DNA of 64,000 nucleotides from Nicotiana tabacum (GCF_000715075.1 NC_134101.1:195506103-195570102), one strand, 5' to 3'; counted from the stretch's first letter, positions 46,411 through 59,261 are shown. Program-made: numbers and translations. The notes: generated by a model not told the origin, from the letters alone.

Positions 46411-49400
46411 GGGATATTCATCCTCAAATATTGACTGATGTTTTTATCATTCTCATATTCCATAGCTCTTGCGAATACTTTAGTAGTCCTCTTGCCATCT
46501 AGGCAACTGTTCTGTGAATATGTCCAAAGGCCAAGGTATTCCCCCCCTTTTAGGCCTCTTTCCCATGCCATGACTTGAGATCAAATTCCTTCCAATCTCA
46601 TAACTGTTGCTACCTTCCATCATGTAGCTTCTATAATACTGACCTTGTAAGTGTGCTTATGCGACTCTTCTCTCCTTTTTTCCTCCAGTTTTTAGCCAAT
46701 CCTAAAGTTCTTCGCTCCCTTTTTTTGTCGAATTTAAGAAGATTGCTATATCTTATTATATAGACGTGGTTATCCATTCGTATGACTTTACTGCATCTAC
46801 ATAGGTCATACTATACCATAATTCTTACCTCGACTTCTCGTTACTAAGGTCTGCTACCAAATTCCAGGTTACTTTAATTTCTTATCCTATACATATAAAT
46901 CTATGTCCTATAATGCTTTCGCATTACTGTTTATCTTAAGAATGACGGCCTAATCTCTTCTCATACTTTATAACTTTTATCCATCAATTATTGATTCACC
47001 TCAATTTTGATCAATAATCCACCCCTAATAACTTAACCTTTTATGTAATATTGCTACTAGGATTCACGTTTTATTGGGGAACATCTGAAATGATTAGACT
47101 AATCCACCTAGGGTGATACCCTGCTTTCCTAACCGTATCTCACGGCATCCAATGTGATTTACCTTGCGTGGGTATTTTAATCCTATCCAATTCATGATAT
47201 CCCTTTCTTTTATTTGTCAAATCATTACTCAATTGAAGGCCCAAACATCATTTTTTATAATAATTACACCCTCATTCTATTAAGAGGGCAGCATTCCATC
47301 TCTTCTGAATGTTATTAGTCTTAGACTCCTCTTTAGTTCATTCAAGCTATACTAAACCTTATATAACTTAGAGAAACTATTAGCTTTCTTGTTTTCACGG
47401 GTTTCAATCCCGAGGACTTATCCGTTCTCGTCACCCTTTCACTTGCCTTTCCTCATCCTTACTCTTGTTTCGTTAAAACTTTGTCGCTCTACTATACCTT
47501 AGCTTGGGACATATATATATCTATTTATTCTATATGCGGCCTTCCTTCAACTTGGTTGCACCATAGATTTCCTTATGTTGTTCTGGAGCATCAAGCGAGA
47601 CATTACATCATCTCTAACTATCTTGTACTCTCATAATCAGTCTTTTCGATACCTAGACCATAGGCTGGAAGATATGCTACTGACGCCGCTGCTAACATTC
47701 TTGGATATTGAATCCCCGTGCTTATAGACTTCTATCCGAAGTATAGATTATTCACGATTTTCTGCCTTTGAGTATCTCATACGTTGTTCACCTTTACCTT
47801 ACTTACCTTAAAATTTTGCATCGTATCTTCTATCTTTTCATGACCTTCCCTCCATATAGGTATAATTCACGTCCATAACTTGAAGCTCTATTATAATACT
47901 CGCACCTCTGCTACATACACTACCCGATGAGAGCTTCGTACTGACTTCTTATGAGGCTGGTACTTATTCTAACTGGCTTTCTTGTAGAGCCATTATAGAT
48001 TATGGTTGTTATGTTATTCCTCTTGAATATCTGATATTAATGTTATTCCTCTTGAACATATGATATTAAGAGTGATTCTGTCATGTTCTCAAGCACAACT
48101 TCTATAATTTTTCTAGGTCTAATAATCATACTCTTGATTTACTTGGGTGATGTGATTCTTTAGCTTCCTCTTCCTTCTGTTCAGCCTTTATGTAGGTTTA
48201 AGCTACCTTCCGATTTGTGGCTCATGGTATCAGTTATTACCTTATCCTTTCATGGGCGTTATGGAATATCCGTAATACAATCTTTTAACAATTCAATCAT
48301 TTGTCTATGTCCTGGGCTCAATTCTTCTTTTTAACTTATACCAGAGTCTTCTATTGTTGTATGATTGCCAACAAATATAATTCTCCAAAATCTTGAGTGT
48401 GTCCATAACGTACTAACTCTGGATCATTGATCGAATAATTCCTTCCGTTTCATCTCAGCTCTATTAAAACGTATGCAATTGCTTTTGCTGGTCTTTCTGT
48501 CCCCTTGTTGCATCTATACATAGCTTATCATAGTGCTTACACTTGCCAAAGTTTTCATACAACTCATATAATCTCAAATATTACTTTTAATTCTTATTTC
48601 CCATTTATTAGACACGGTAGGTGCCATTTTCCTTTGGAATGCGTACAATGTTGTTGCGAGATTGTTGTTACATGACCATTTCCTCTTTAGGTCGTTGTTC
48701 TTAGGTTGAAGCCTTCTTTCTTATCTCCTCAGACAGTCTTTTGTTGTAGTAATTATGGAGAACCCTTGACTCTCATAAAGCTATGAGCTTATTACAGACC
48801 TTTTTTGATGTCTTTAATTGCCTATAATCATCTATAGTTGCTTACTTTCATGCCCTTGTGCTTGTATGGTTGCTTCTAAACTGATATTTTGACTGTCTTC
48901 CTAGTGGCACTTTCTTTTATCCCCGTAACACTCATACAATACCTTTAACTATCCCGACTCTTGATTGAATATGTCTCAAGTATTATAATGATATTCTTTG
49001 GGGTTAAATTCTCCATGTTGGGTTCTACTATATTTATCTTACATGATCTGATGACTCGTCTGTAACCCTATGTTTAGTCATAACTGGGATATTTCCTGAC
49101 CAATTACTAACTACTCGTTGGCTCATTATCATGTCAACGTTCCTCGTAATCTTTCTTGGGTTATATACTTTGTCTTAACTTACGATCTCGCACTGGCTCC
49201 TTATTTATTAATAACAGCTCGGGCAGGAACCTTTACTTCCTCTCCTTGATATCGTGCTTGCACAATATTCTTGAATCGTAGTGTATCTGTAAGATTTGAA
49301 TAAGTTCCATCTCATTCCTCTTTCATTTATCGCATTTTTCCATTACCATTTCATAGTCACTAGAACCACTTAATTTTGACTTAATGTCACAACACTCCAT

Positions 49401-50928
49401 ATTCCTCCCTTTAGGGGTGTACTAAGACTTGGAGCTATGACGACCTGCCTATAGATATTTTTCCTCTTCATCTTTGGCGTCCTCTCACATTATCAATGAC
49501 CCTTACTCACATTGCGGTAATCTTTTTGTACCAAGGATAGCAAAATCCCTCGCTAACGATGGTGACACTTAGTGTAACTGGCATATACAGTCTCTTAAGC
49601 TTAACTTTGCTCACATTGCTTGCTTTAGGGAAGCGTCTCCCTGAATGACCATTTTCTGAACTCATCATGGATCTTCTTCTGTTGTCCATTCTATTATTGC
49701 CGGAATGCAATCTGCAATTCTCATGATGCTGACTATCATCAAATCACTCAATTCCTTATTCATATTTAGTTTATCTTGTTCACCAGTCCATACTGATTCC
49801 TATTATTCTGGGGTTTAATTCTTCATTCTGGTAATCACGTTAGAGTCACGAACTTATTCCCTGAAATGAGGAAGTGACTGTATGGCCTATACTATTCTGT
49901 TTTCTTAAGGCCCTTCACTTTCTTCTCTTTCTTCATTTGACTATAGGTTCTGTAGTACTCTACCATTATCATTCATGTATCACACCATATTCATAATGCT
50001 TTCTTATCTCTCTTCTCATTATTCTGCTATTATTTCTGCATATCCTTTTTCTTGTGAAAACTTCAACATGACATTCTTTTTCTTTTAGCCCTCCTTGCTT
50101 TATTCATCGGCTCTTCAAGTTGCTTAACGTTCTCGCTTTACTAGGGACGCGAGCCACACTAAGGTAATATTTATTCCTTCGAGGCTTATAGTGCATGTCT
50201 CTGTAGTACTCATATCTGGCTGCACTATTTCAGAGTGCACCATCTGGTGTCTCATAAGGAGATATATTAGCATATTTGCAATATCCTTCGGAAATATCAA
50301 TTGACTCAAACAATTCATCCATCATATCTTCTTATACTACTTTTGTTACCCCCCATAGGGCATATCTGGAAGGGGTGCGACCAATTGTATATACCTCTAT
50401 TATTATTGAATATAACTCAAAAAGCTTATGATCTTCTACCTCAATTATAACGTTGTTAACCTTTATTACCTGGGTACCTTGTACCCTTTTTCACCTTGCT
50501 CCTTTTACTTGCTGAAACTTGTACTTATCTTCTAAATCTCCTAATGTCCTTCACCATAAAGATGAATAGGCATTCTTGCCTTAAGGCTTCTTATCATGAA
50601 GCTTACACCTTTCAGTACACCCATGATCTACTAAAGACCTCATATTTACTTATTGTAGGCATCATACAAAAATCCAATTCCTCTGACTCAGCTTTTCCAC
50701 AACAATCTCTCTTTCCAACATTCTTTCCGGACATGGGTACCGTCTTATTACGAATAGAAGTTAGGGACTTGAATTCTTATAACTGAGATCTACCACATGA
50801 TCTAGAGTAAAAAGAAAGAGTGACAGTCCTAAATGACCTATAGCCTCCTGCTTATAAGTGTGGTGCACGACACACCCATAAACAAGACTCTACTAGACAC
50901 GACTTGTAGACCCCCTAGGACAAAACTA

Positions 50929-50939
50929 CTCTGATACCA
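50929..50939 (-). other. Primer-binding site, tRNA-Met type
   Basis: TGGTATCAGAG on the minus strand, a few bases from the 5' LTR, followed by a leader. Confidence 0.78.
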
Positions 50940-50943
50940 CTTT

Positions 50944-53037
50944 TATCATGACCCAAAATTGATGGGCCGCGACGGTCACCCGGTACCTTACTCGACCGAG
51001 TACCAACGTAACATATATTTCTTATTACATCATTATATACACGTGACATACTGGCCCAGTAGGCCAACATAATCATTTATAAACTCAAATATAGGCCGAC
51101 AAGGCTGTACAATCTTTCACGTATATGACATATGTCTACAAGCCTCTAAGAGTACATAAATTTCATAAAGGACATGATAACGTCCCGCCATACCAAATAA
51201 TACACGTTTAAATTATACTAACCAAACAAGCAACTCCGAAGCAAATGGAGCGCACCAACGTCTTCCGCTGAGCTGATAGCCTACTTAGAGGGCTCTCGAC
51301 CTATCTATCGGGACCTGTGGGCATGAAACGCAGCATCCCCAAGCAAAAGCGACGTCAGTATGAATAATGTACCGAGTATGTAAGGCACAAGTACATAAGA
51401 GACATAGAAGAAATATAGAGTACATGAGTTAACCTGCAAGTCTGAATAACTTTGTAAAACATAACTTACTTTTAGCGTCGTGCATATGCATATGATTGTC
51501 ATGTCGTGCAAAGGTACATGTTTCATAACATCATCAGCCTCTAAAGGCATCCCATCATATCATATCGGCCACTATGGGCGAAATCATCATCGTATACCAG
51601 CTAATCAGGTGGTGGTGCGTATATAACGCCATAACCTTTCCCATATCCTATATACATATATATACATACATATATGCTCGTATATAACGCCATTTGAATA
51701 CACACATATATACACGTATATAACACTGTTTGAATCATATTTTAGCCACTGTGGGCAATATCATCATCATATACTAGCTGATTAGGTGGTGGTACGTATA
51801 TAACGTTGTAACCTTCTCCCACATACCATATACATATATTTACATATATACGCGTATATAACACCATCTGGTCATGGGTCAATGCACATATATAAATGAG
51901 TGAAATGCATGAAAAATACGTAATAATCCCAATATTTCTTCCGGATAAACTTTTTCAACTGTGTATTATTCTGAGACCCATGAATAGAAGATAATATATT
52001 ATGACACATGGAAATTCAAGAACATAGATATCTCTAATACTTCTATGAATAGAGTCATTTATGGAATTTGTGCATTTGCACGTTTCGTTCATATCGTATG
52101 GATCATACCAAAAGAATAGAAGGGATAACCTTAACATCGTTGTTCCCGGAATTATTTGAATGAATATGCTTCTGCATAATATGGACGAAACTTAAACTTG
52201 GACAAACTCAAATTTCGGACAACTACTCTGCCCTTAACGTTTTTCAGAAAGGAATTTGGTTAAGGGGTGAATTGTTGTGACATTTTTGCCACCTTCACGT
52301 TCTTGGTCATTTAACAGAATGTTAAAGTTTCTCCTTGGTCCTGAAAATGAGATGTTTTGTCTCTTTTAGACTGAATAAGCTTTCTACAAAGTCTTGATAA
52401 GACTTATTAAGCCTTTGACACATGGTAAAGGTGATAGATGAATCACCTTAATAGGGGAGGGGGGGCACTGCTGCCACGTATGTACTTGGGAAGATAATTT
52501 TATTAATTTATCCACTTATTAGTTAACCGGGTAATATTTCGTTACCCGATAATTAATCTATTACCCGCATTATTTAAGAATTATCACAAATTACTTAAAA
52601 TTCTATTTATTTTCAAAATACTTCATATATATTTTATATATTATACTACCGTGGTCATATGGTACCTTGCATGGTACTAGTTCATAATTATCGGGTATTA
52701 TCGCTCGACTCGTATTTTATTCCAAATTGACCAATTTCAACAAAACTTGTTTTGTTTAATCCGTGTACCCTCTTATTCTTCATAACACTTATTTATTGCT
52801 TGCTATAAATAGCGTAAGTACGTTAACGTCAAGATGATCTCATCCCCGAGCCTTACATTGGTTAACTGAAAATGAAGTATTAACGTACAATACTTCAGGG
52901 TGCAATATGATCGTAACTTAACACTGCAAAACGTGACATCACCGTAATGTAATACTACGGGACGTGACATCTCACTTCCGGGCTCTCACTAATTTATTTA
53001 TGGCGTATTTTCATGTACAAAAATATGAGGTGTAACA
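50944..53037 (-). repeat. LTR of non-autonomous element (5' LTR)
   Basis: Its plus-strand start reads TATCATGACCC where the other LTR has TGTCACGACCC, two transitions of the CpG-decay type. It ends GTGTAACA at 53037. Indels apart, it matches 44340-46396 closely. Confidence 0.84.
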
Positions 53038-54097
53038 AGATCTGAAAATCCTAGTTTTAGGGTAAGTAAGAATCTCAAAGATACATAGATATTCATAGAG
53101 ATTAATACCACAAAAGAACAAGAACAAACACAGACGGAAAAAGGACCTAGGATATGAACTAGTTTTGGTTCGAATTGAAGAGATCCTCCTGTCATATTTA
53201 GGCAAGCAACTAGGTAACACCATGAACGAGTAACCAGTATAGAGAAGAGATCAATAAGGTAAGTGAATCAACGATTGATTCCATTTTTGAGTCGGAATCG
53301 GAGAGGATTATAGGTTAACGATGCTAGGGTTTGCAGAGAAGAAGGGAGAGTAGAGAGCATATGAGGGCGGCAGGTAAAGGGGAAAATGGGTTAGGTTTTT
53401 GGGTGAAAGGGGGGTAATTAAAAGAGGTAGGTTAATTGTAGGTCATTGATCTTAGAGATCAACGACCATGATATTAAAACATGATTGGGGGGAGGGGGTC
53501 GTGTAAATGGGTTACCGATTAGGTTGAAAAATAATGGGGTTTTGTTTTGGGCATGGGTAATTGGGTTAGTGTATGGGGTAATTGGGCTGGGTTACTAGGT
53601 CCGAAATTGAGTAGGAATTTAGGCTAGTTTTAAATACCCAATATTTAATAAATAAATAATTTATAAAAGCAATTAATAAATAATAAAATATCATTTGTGC
53701 ACTAAAATTATTTAAAATAATTATTTAATAATATAAAAATATGAAAGGTCATTTTTTGCATAAATAATGTAATTATACATGCATATGGGCTATTATTGTA
53801 AAATGTGCAATTTAGCCCTGAAAATACAAAATGTAATTATAAGAAATGCACTGAAAATATTTAAGAGCTGACATTGGTACAAATGATAAGTTTAGATGAT
53901 TAAATCATCATAAAAATAATTTGGAGGGTAATTACTTGATAAATTGCAGAAATAAAATTGATTTAAAGCCTTTAAAAATTATGAAAAATTGTAAAATGCT
54001 TGTGTGTGCTCACAAACCAAAATGATGATTCATATGCACTATTTTGAAAGTATATGTATATATATATAAAATATGAGGGGAAAATTGGGTATCAACA
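53038..54097 (-). repeat. LTR fragment of third Ogre-like element, U3 side
   Basis: On the minus strand it starts TGTTGATACCCAATTTTCCC at 54097, the same edge as Ogre LTR2/3, but the body is clearly diverged. A hairpin GGTCATTGATC/GATCAACGACC (53441-53451, 53457-53467) is the counterpart of the LTR2 inverted repeat. A GGGTAATTGGG-rich stretch lies at 53560-53600. The first five bases (AGATC) belong to the target duplication. Confidence 0.78.
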
Positions 54098-55435
54098 GCT
54101 GCCCCTCTTGACCCATGAAGGATAAAAGAGTTGTCGGGTAAAGAAATAATGACTGATTCTAACCGAATGGAGTGATTTTGAAAAATATAGTCTAAACCCT
54201 GGTTTTTGAGCTACCTACATATCCCTGGTTTTACAAGAATCAGGCCATGTGTTGTTCTGGATCCAACAGTGAACGAAACCGACGGAGTTGTTACAAGAAT
54301 GGTTGTATGTTTCGGAAAAGGTTCTTTTGAGTAGGATAGTATCAGATGAATTTATGTAAAGTCATGAATGTGAATTTGAGATGTTATGGTTGTTTCACAG
54401 GGTAGATAAATGAACGGTCATAGAGTAAAAGGTGGACAATTACTAGTGGTTGGTTACCTTTGAAATGATTGATGGATGTGAATGTTATGAGCAAAAACTA
54501 GAGCGAAGATTGCTCCTATTTGAAGAACGGTTACTTCTAGGATTACCTGCAAAACTTAAAACACGATGCATGCAAAACATATATGGTGTTATTGCGAGAA
54601 TTTAAACATGATGCAAATTCCCTTTAGACCATGAAGATTGTCTTTGGGCGGTAAGGATGATATCCTTATACCATGACGCCATGGGCCATGAATAGCATGA
54701 TAAGGGATTTGCATGACATGAAATGATGTTATCGGGCCATAAGAATGATGCCTGTGAACCATGATGCCTTTGAATAATGATGTGCAATATTGAGAGATCC
54801 TCAGGCCATTACATGGTGTCTTCAGGTTATGATGATGTTGCCTTCGAACTATGACGCCTTTGGAAAAAATGGCGATGTTTCAGCCCATGAAATGCAGAGA
54901 CATGATGATGGGTCATATAAGCGAAACTAGACAGAGCTTAGTCTTGCATAAGATTGGGACAATGCTTAGACCCCAAAAGGCAAAATAGTGCTAGATTGCA
55001 AGTAGCGTAACATTTGGTATTGGGTTAGGAAAGGCAGAGCTTAGCCTTATGTAGTTAGGGAGGCAATTCTTAGCCTCATGCAAGAAGAGGAGACAATGCT
55101 TAGTCTCAACGCAAGGAAATGCAGTGCTTAGCTTATGCAATTAAGGAGGCAGTGCTTAGCCTCATGCAAGAAAGGGAGAAAGTGCTTAGTCTCACGCAAT
55201 GAAAGGCAATGCTTAGCCTTATGAATTTGAGGAGGCAGGGCTTAGCTTTATGCAAGAAAAGGATACAGGGCTTAGTGTCATGCAACGAAAGGCAATGCTT
55301 AGCCTTATGCAGTTGAGGAGGCAGGGCTTAGCCTCATTCAAGAATAGGAGACATGGCTTAGTCTCATTCAGTAGAAGGAAGTGCTTAGCCTTATGCAATT
55401 AAGGAGGCAGGGCTTAGCCTCACGCAGGGGAATTT
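54098..55435 (-). other. 3' untranslated region of third Ogre-like element
   Basis: Starts with the polypurine tract GGGTCAAGAGGGGCAGC (minus strand) at 54098-54114. It is homologous in layout to 25586-26740: the segment of CCATGA/GATGCC phrases (54620-54860) matches 25950-26100, then a hairpin array. The integrase end and everything upstream are missing because pararetrovirus sequence begins at about 55436. Confidence 0.75.
54925..55435 (-). repeat. Tandem hairpin array of third Ogre
   Basis: About sixteen modules of the form GAGGC-agggctta-GCCTC, GAGAC-aatgctta-GTCTC and AAGGC-aatgctta-GCCTT, spaced about 30 bp with a three-module order. About ten pair perfectly and others by wobble (GATAC/GTGTC). 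The loop ends in -gctta as in Ogre A/B, but the stems differ. Confidence 0.87.
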
Positions 55436-56198
55436 TTTGCTCACTATGTTTATTTACTATAAATGCCGGGCTAGTATGTTTACTATTACTTTCTTGTATG
55501 TACTTATTGTCTAATAATTCCTTTATATGCATTTTAAATTCTGTTAAATCATTAAAATTGTATTTTAAAGGTTTTTGTGTTATTATGCTACTTTCATCTA
55601 TTAGTTCAATCTTTATTTTTGTTTTATGTTTTTCCCATCCTCGGAGTGGATTATCATTATATAGTAATTCTAATTTATCTTGTAGTAATTTTATTTTATT
55701 TATTGAGAAAATGATTATTTCTATATTATGGTTGCTTTGTATTATATTTTCTAATTTTTGGGTAATCTTTTCACTTCCTTTAATCCAGGGTGTTGTTTTT
55801 CTTACTTTATTATTTACTCTTTTTGCTCCTAACTTTTGTTTACACGGGGTAGTAAACCACCAATGTGTTTTTGTTATAATATGTGGGTATAATTTATCTA
55901 AAAATGACATTCCTAATAATATATCTTTATTTGTAAATTCATAACTATATATTTCTTCTATGGTCAATATTTTATCCCATATTTGTATTTTTATATTCCT
56001 TGCTTTGTATGTTATCATACTTCCCTCATTATTGAATCCTGTTACTACTATAGGGGTTTTTAACTTTTCCCATTTACTTTCTGGTAAACAATTATGTCTA
56101 CACATGTTAGCTTCTGCTCCTGTATCCATCATAGGTGTATAATATCTATTATAATATCCTTCTACTATTATTTTGGCAAGTATATATATTTTTGGCAT
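55368..56198 (-). pseudogene. Pararetrovirus protease and truncated RT start
   Basis: The frame opens with ATG at 56198, overlapping the previous stop as TAATG. The N-terminal third is a retropepsin with MMDTGAEANMC (about 56114-56146) and NKDILLGMSFLDKLYP (second-half motif). After a linker comes the RT entry PLRGWEKHKTK and TSPAFIVNKHSEQK. Viral sequence stops there; the last roughly 20 codons (down to 55368) read into the Ogre hairpin array. In the family this ORF supplies protease, RT and RNase H. Here RT catalytic motifs and RNase H are absent. Confidence 0.85.
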
Positions 56199-56731
56199 TA
56201 TATTAATGTTCTTTTTATTATTACTTTCTTGTTTTCATAACTTATTGTTAATTGCCTATCTTCTAATTTATATGGTTTGACTTTTTCTAACCATTTTATT
56301 CCTAGTGTAATGTTTTTATCGCCTTGATATATTTTAAAATTTATTAATATTGGTATTCCTCCAATAATTAATTCTTTTTCAGTTGTTTCTTCATTTTTTC
56401 TTAACGCTTTTGGTAGTTCTGAATTTTGATGTTCTATTGTTACTATCTCTTGTTCTGGTATTAATTCTCTTATAACATAATTCTCTTCCTGTCCTGTATT
56501 TATTAGTATTAAATATTTTCTTTGGTCCATTATTCCTGTTATATAATAATGGTGTGGGTTTATTTCTTCTATTTTTTGTTCTATTAATTTTTGTGGAGTG
56601 GTATAATTTATTCTTCTTGATGTACTTCTTGATGTACTTATTCTTGATGACGTTTCTGGCATTTCATTATTTATTCGTTTTGATGTGCTTAATCTTTCTT
56701 TTACTATTTCTAAATCTTCATCCATGTCCAT
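56198..56731 (-). pseudogene. Retropepsin-like domain with NTG, pararetrovirus
   Basis: 177 codons, ending at the TAATG junction with the protease ORF. After a Ser/Arg-rich stretch comes HHYYITGIMDQRKYLILINTGQ, which has the layout of a retropepsin first half but with N-T-G instead of D-T-G. Later TLGIKWLEKVKPYKLEDRQL resembles the second half. It may be the C-terminal part of the movement-protein ORF: a frame shift near 56791 separates them. Whether the Asn is ancestral or a single G-to-A change in this copy cannot be told here. Confidence 0.55.
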
Positions 56732-56790
56732 TTCCGTATAACTGTAATCATTGTTGTCTATAACTGATACTATTCTTTCGAATGGATTTT

Positions 56791-57477
56791 CTATTTTATT
56801 TTATTTATTTTATTTTTAGCTGTTATCTTATGTTTTGTTGTTAAGACATATAGATTTTTACATCTTGCTGTGAATATTTTACTTCCTGGTGCTAATTCTA
56901 TTCCAGACATTTTCCAGTATAGTACTAATGATTTATCTATATTTTTATCATCTACTGCTACTGAATAGTTAGCACTTATTATAAATTTAAATTTTTGGTA
57001 TATTAAGTTACCTCTTACGGCACTTATTATACTCTTTTCTATAGGTTGTACAATTCTATCATCTGCCAAGTATATTTCTATAGGGGTATCTATTCCTTCC
57101 CTAAAACATGCTTTTATTAGGATCTCCGTTCCTCCTAAGTGTACATATTTTATTGGATTTTTTGCTTTTATATCTTGTATTTCTTTATTTAGTAGTCTTT
57201 TATTTAAAATTGGTATTTGTGCTTTACCTTTGATGTATTTACAATCTATTATATGTTCTTTTTGGCTTACTACATAGTATTCTTCTTTCTGTCTTTTAAA
57301 CCAATTCTTTATTGTTGGTACTTCTAATATTTTGTCTATGCTTAGATCCAATTCTTTTCCTTTTATTTGTTCAAATACATTAGCGTCAAATATTATTTTT
57401 TGTTCTGAAGATTGTTCATCTTGGTGTTCTTCTTGTTGTATAATTTGTATATCTTTTTCAGTCATAATTTTCTTCAT
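56791..57477 (-). pseudogene. Pararetrovirus movement protein (30K family)
   Basis: 228 codons from ATG at 57477. The core has an LGGTEILIKACFREGIDTP block followed by YLADDRIVQP, the conserved Asp region of 30K movement proteins, and IISAVRGNLIYQKFKFIISANYSV. The family binds nucleic acid and modifies plasmodesmata. The start overlaps the end of the coat-like ORF by a few bases. The frame runs out in an A-rich stretch at 56791, and the next frame continues without gap, so the original ORF was probably longer. Confidence 0.85.
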
Positions 57478-59261
57478 CTGATTCTTCTATATCCTTGTTT
57501 ATTTCCTTTTCATTTTCAGAGAATTCGTTTTCTGATATCTCATATATGTTGTCTTCACTGCTTAATTCATAATCTACATATTCTACTTGTGTATATTTAT
57601 CATTATCTATCAATATTTCGGTAATTTGTTTCTTCTTTGGGTTTTTTGGTAATTTATAATCTTTGGCTAAGTGTCCTAGCTTTCCACAATTATAGCAAGT
57701 ACATTCTGTTAGTTTTTTCTTTTTCCTATATGGTTTTTTATGTTTATAATTTTTTACATAATATCTTCCTCTTGGTTTCCTATATTTATATTTTAAATAT
57801 TTTGATTTAAATTTCTTTTTCTTTCCTTCTTTTTGTAATATTTATCTGTGCAGCCAAATTGGGGTGCTATTCTACTTTTGCAACATGCCAACTTTTTTAC
57901 TAATATTTTTTCCATTTTCATGTTTTCTTTATATTTTTCACATAATTCTATAAACCAGTTTTGTAGAAATTTTATCCTTACTCCTAATGTATCTGCTAGT
58001 CCTGCTTCGTTCCAATTTTTTATTATTTTTGAGCTGAAGGGTTCTGGTAATTTTGTAAAATATAATTTTCTTATCTCTTTACTTTCATCCGGACTATATG
58101 TTCCTTTATAATAATAGTCTCTAAATGCACAAGTATATTCATCTATATAACACATATTATATATTGCTAATTTTGTCATTAAATTCCTATTTGTAATTTT
58201 TTCTTTATTTTGTTCTTCTACTTCTGTTGTCATGCTACTAAATTCATTTCTTATTTCTATTTCATATTTATTTAATATATCTGTAACTGTTGTTGTAGTT
58301 GTACCGTCAAGTTTTTTATTACTCCTTAATGTGTCTAAGCTTTCACTTGATAAATTTTGTAACCATAATTTTACAGTTCCTATTAATGTTCTTTCTATAT
58401 ATCCTGGTGTTTCCGCTATTGCTATTTTATTATCTATTAGTTGTTTTGAGATATATCCTATCCATAATTGTATTGTTTTATTTATATCTGTTACACAATC
58501 TAGATCTAAAAAATTATATTGTTCAGTTATCTGTCTTGGTGCCCATTTCTTATTTAACCTTTTATCCCATAATGTTTTGTTTCTATCATATGCATCATAA
58601 CTCACTCTGTAATAGGTTGGGTTTAATTGTTTCGGATTTTTTACTCCTGATGTGCTTGGTTTATCCTCGTTCATGTCTCCTGTATTTATTTCTGGGTTTA
58701 TTTTTATCTTTCCTGTTTTTTCTATAAGTTCTGTGTATGTTTCACTTGTTTCTGAATAGTTTTCTCCTGGTTCTGTGTCTTTATCACTTTGGTCATTTAT
58801 TTCGTTTATACTTATTTTTGATGGACTCTCCTGTACTTCTTCTAACTTTAATTTGAACTTTTCTATCTCATTTGTTAGTTTTAGTTCTTGTTCTTCTTCT
58901 TTACGTTTTTCCTTTTCTTTTAGTTTATTTGCATACATCTGTTTTAGCATCTCTAATTCTTTTTCTAATTCTGTTATTTTAGTGTTTTTTACTTCCTCTA
59001 TCTGCTGTATTTTTTCTTTAGCTTGCTGTTGTATTTCTCTAATCTCTCGTTTTCTATCTATTTCTTCGTTTTCTTTTGTTATTCTAACCATGGCAGTTAA
59101 ACTATCCTCTAGTTTTACAGTTTCTTTTTCTAACATTAAGTTTAGGTTATTTCCTATTTTTTTTTATATCTTCTTCCTAAGTTGGAAAATATTATTGTTA
59201 TTTTTAATCCTTCTGGATTTTCATTTGTTTTCGCTTCTAGTGCGAATTCTTCTTTATTCAT
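57463..59261 (-). pseudogene. Pararetrovirus coat-like ORF, frame-shifted
   Basis: Begins at ATG 59261, overlapping the small ORF stop as ATGA. The first 35 codons are cut off by two extra A in a run at about 59157-59165 (nine A, seven in copy 2). The main open stretch is 57793-59136 (447 codons): a Lys/Glu-rich coiled coil (about residues 15-110), an acidic Ser/Thr section, then a capsid-like domain. Past a second frameshift near 57840 lies a zinc knuckle CYNCGKLGHLAKDY (57656-57697) in which the last Cys is Tyr, and an acidic C-terminus. Confidence 0.82.

Larger units (their letters stand above)
46397..50943 (-). other. Internal region of non-autonomous element, non-coding
   Basis: Pyrimidine-rich on the plus strand. 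The longest frame is 96 codons (50496-50786, plus strand) with no known domain. I looked for gag, protease, RT and integrase motifs in the longer frames on both strands and found none. The sequence may derive from a decayed gypsy internal region. Confidence 0.65.
44340..53037 (-). mobile_element. Non-autonomous LTR retrotransposon (LARD-like)
   Basis: Two direct repeats of about 2.1 kb (44340-46396 and 50944-53037) flank 4.5 kb without any protein-coding frame above 96 codons or any recognised domain. On the minus strand a tRNA-Met primer site follows the higher LTR and a polypurine tract precedes the lower one, giving orientation. The flanks AGATA/AGATC look like a mutated target duplication. 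With no gag or pol it must have been moved by enzymes from another element. It is inserted in the LTR of the third Ogre. Confidence 0.85.

Noticed and set aside
46397..50943. Scattered frames of 62-96 codons as possible genes of the non-autonomous element
   Set aside because: All are short, unrelated to one another and without domains; expected in 4.5 kb of sequence.
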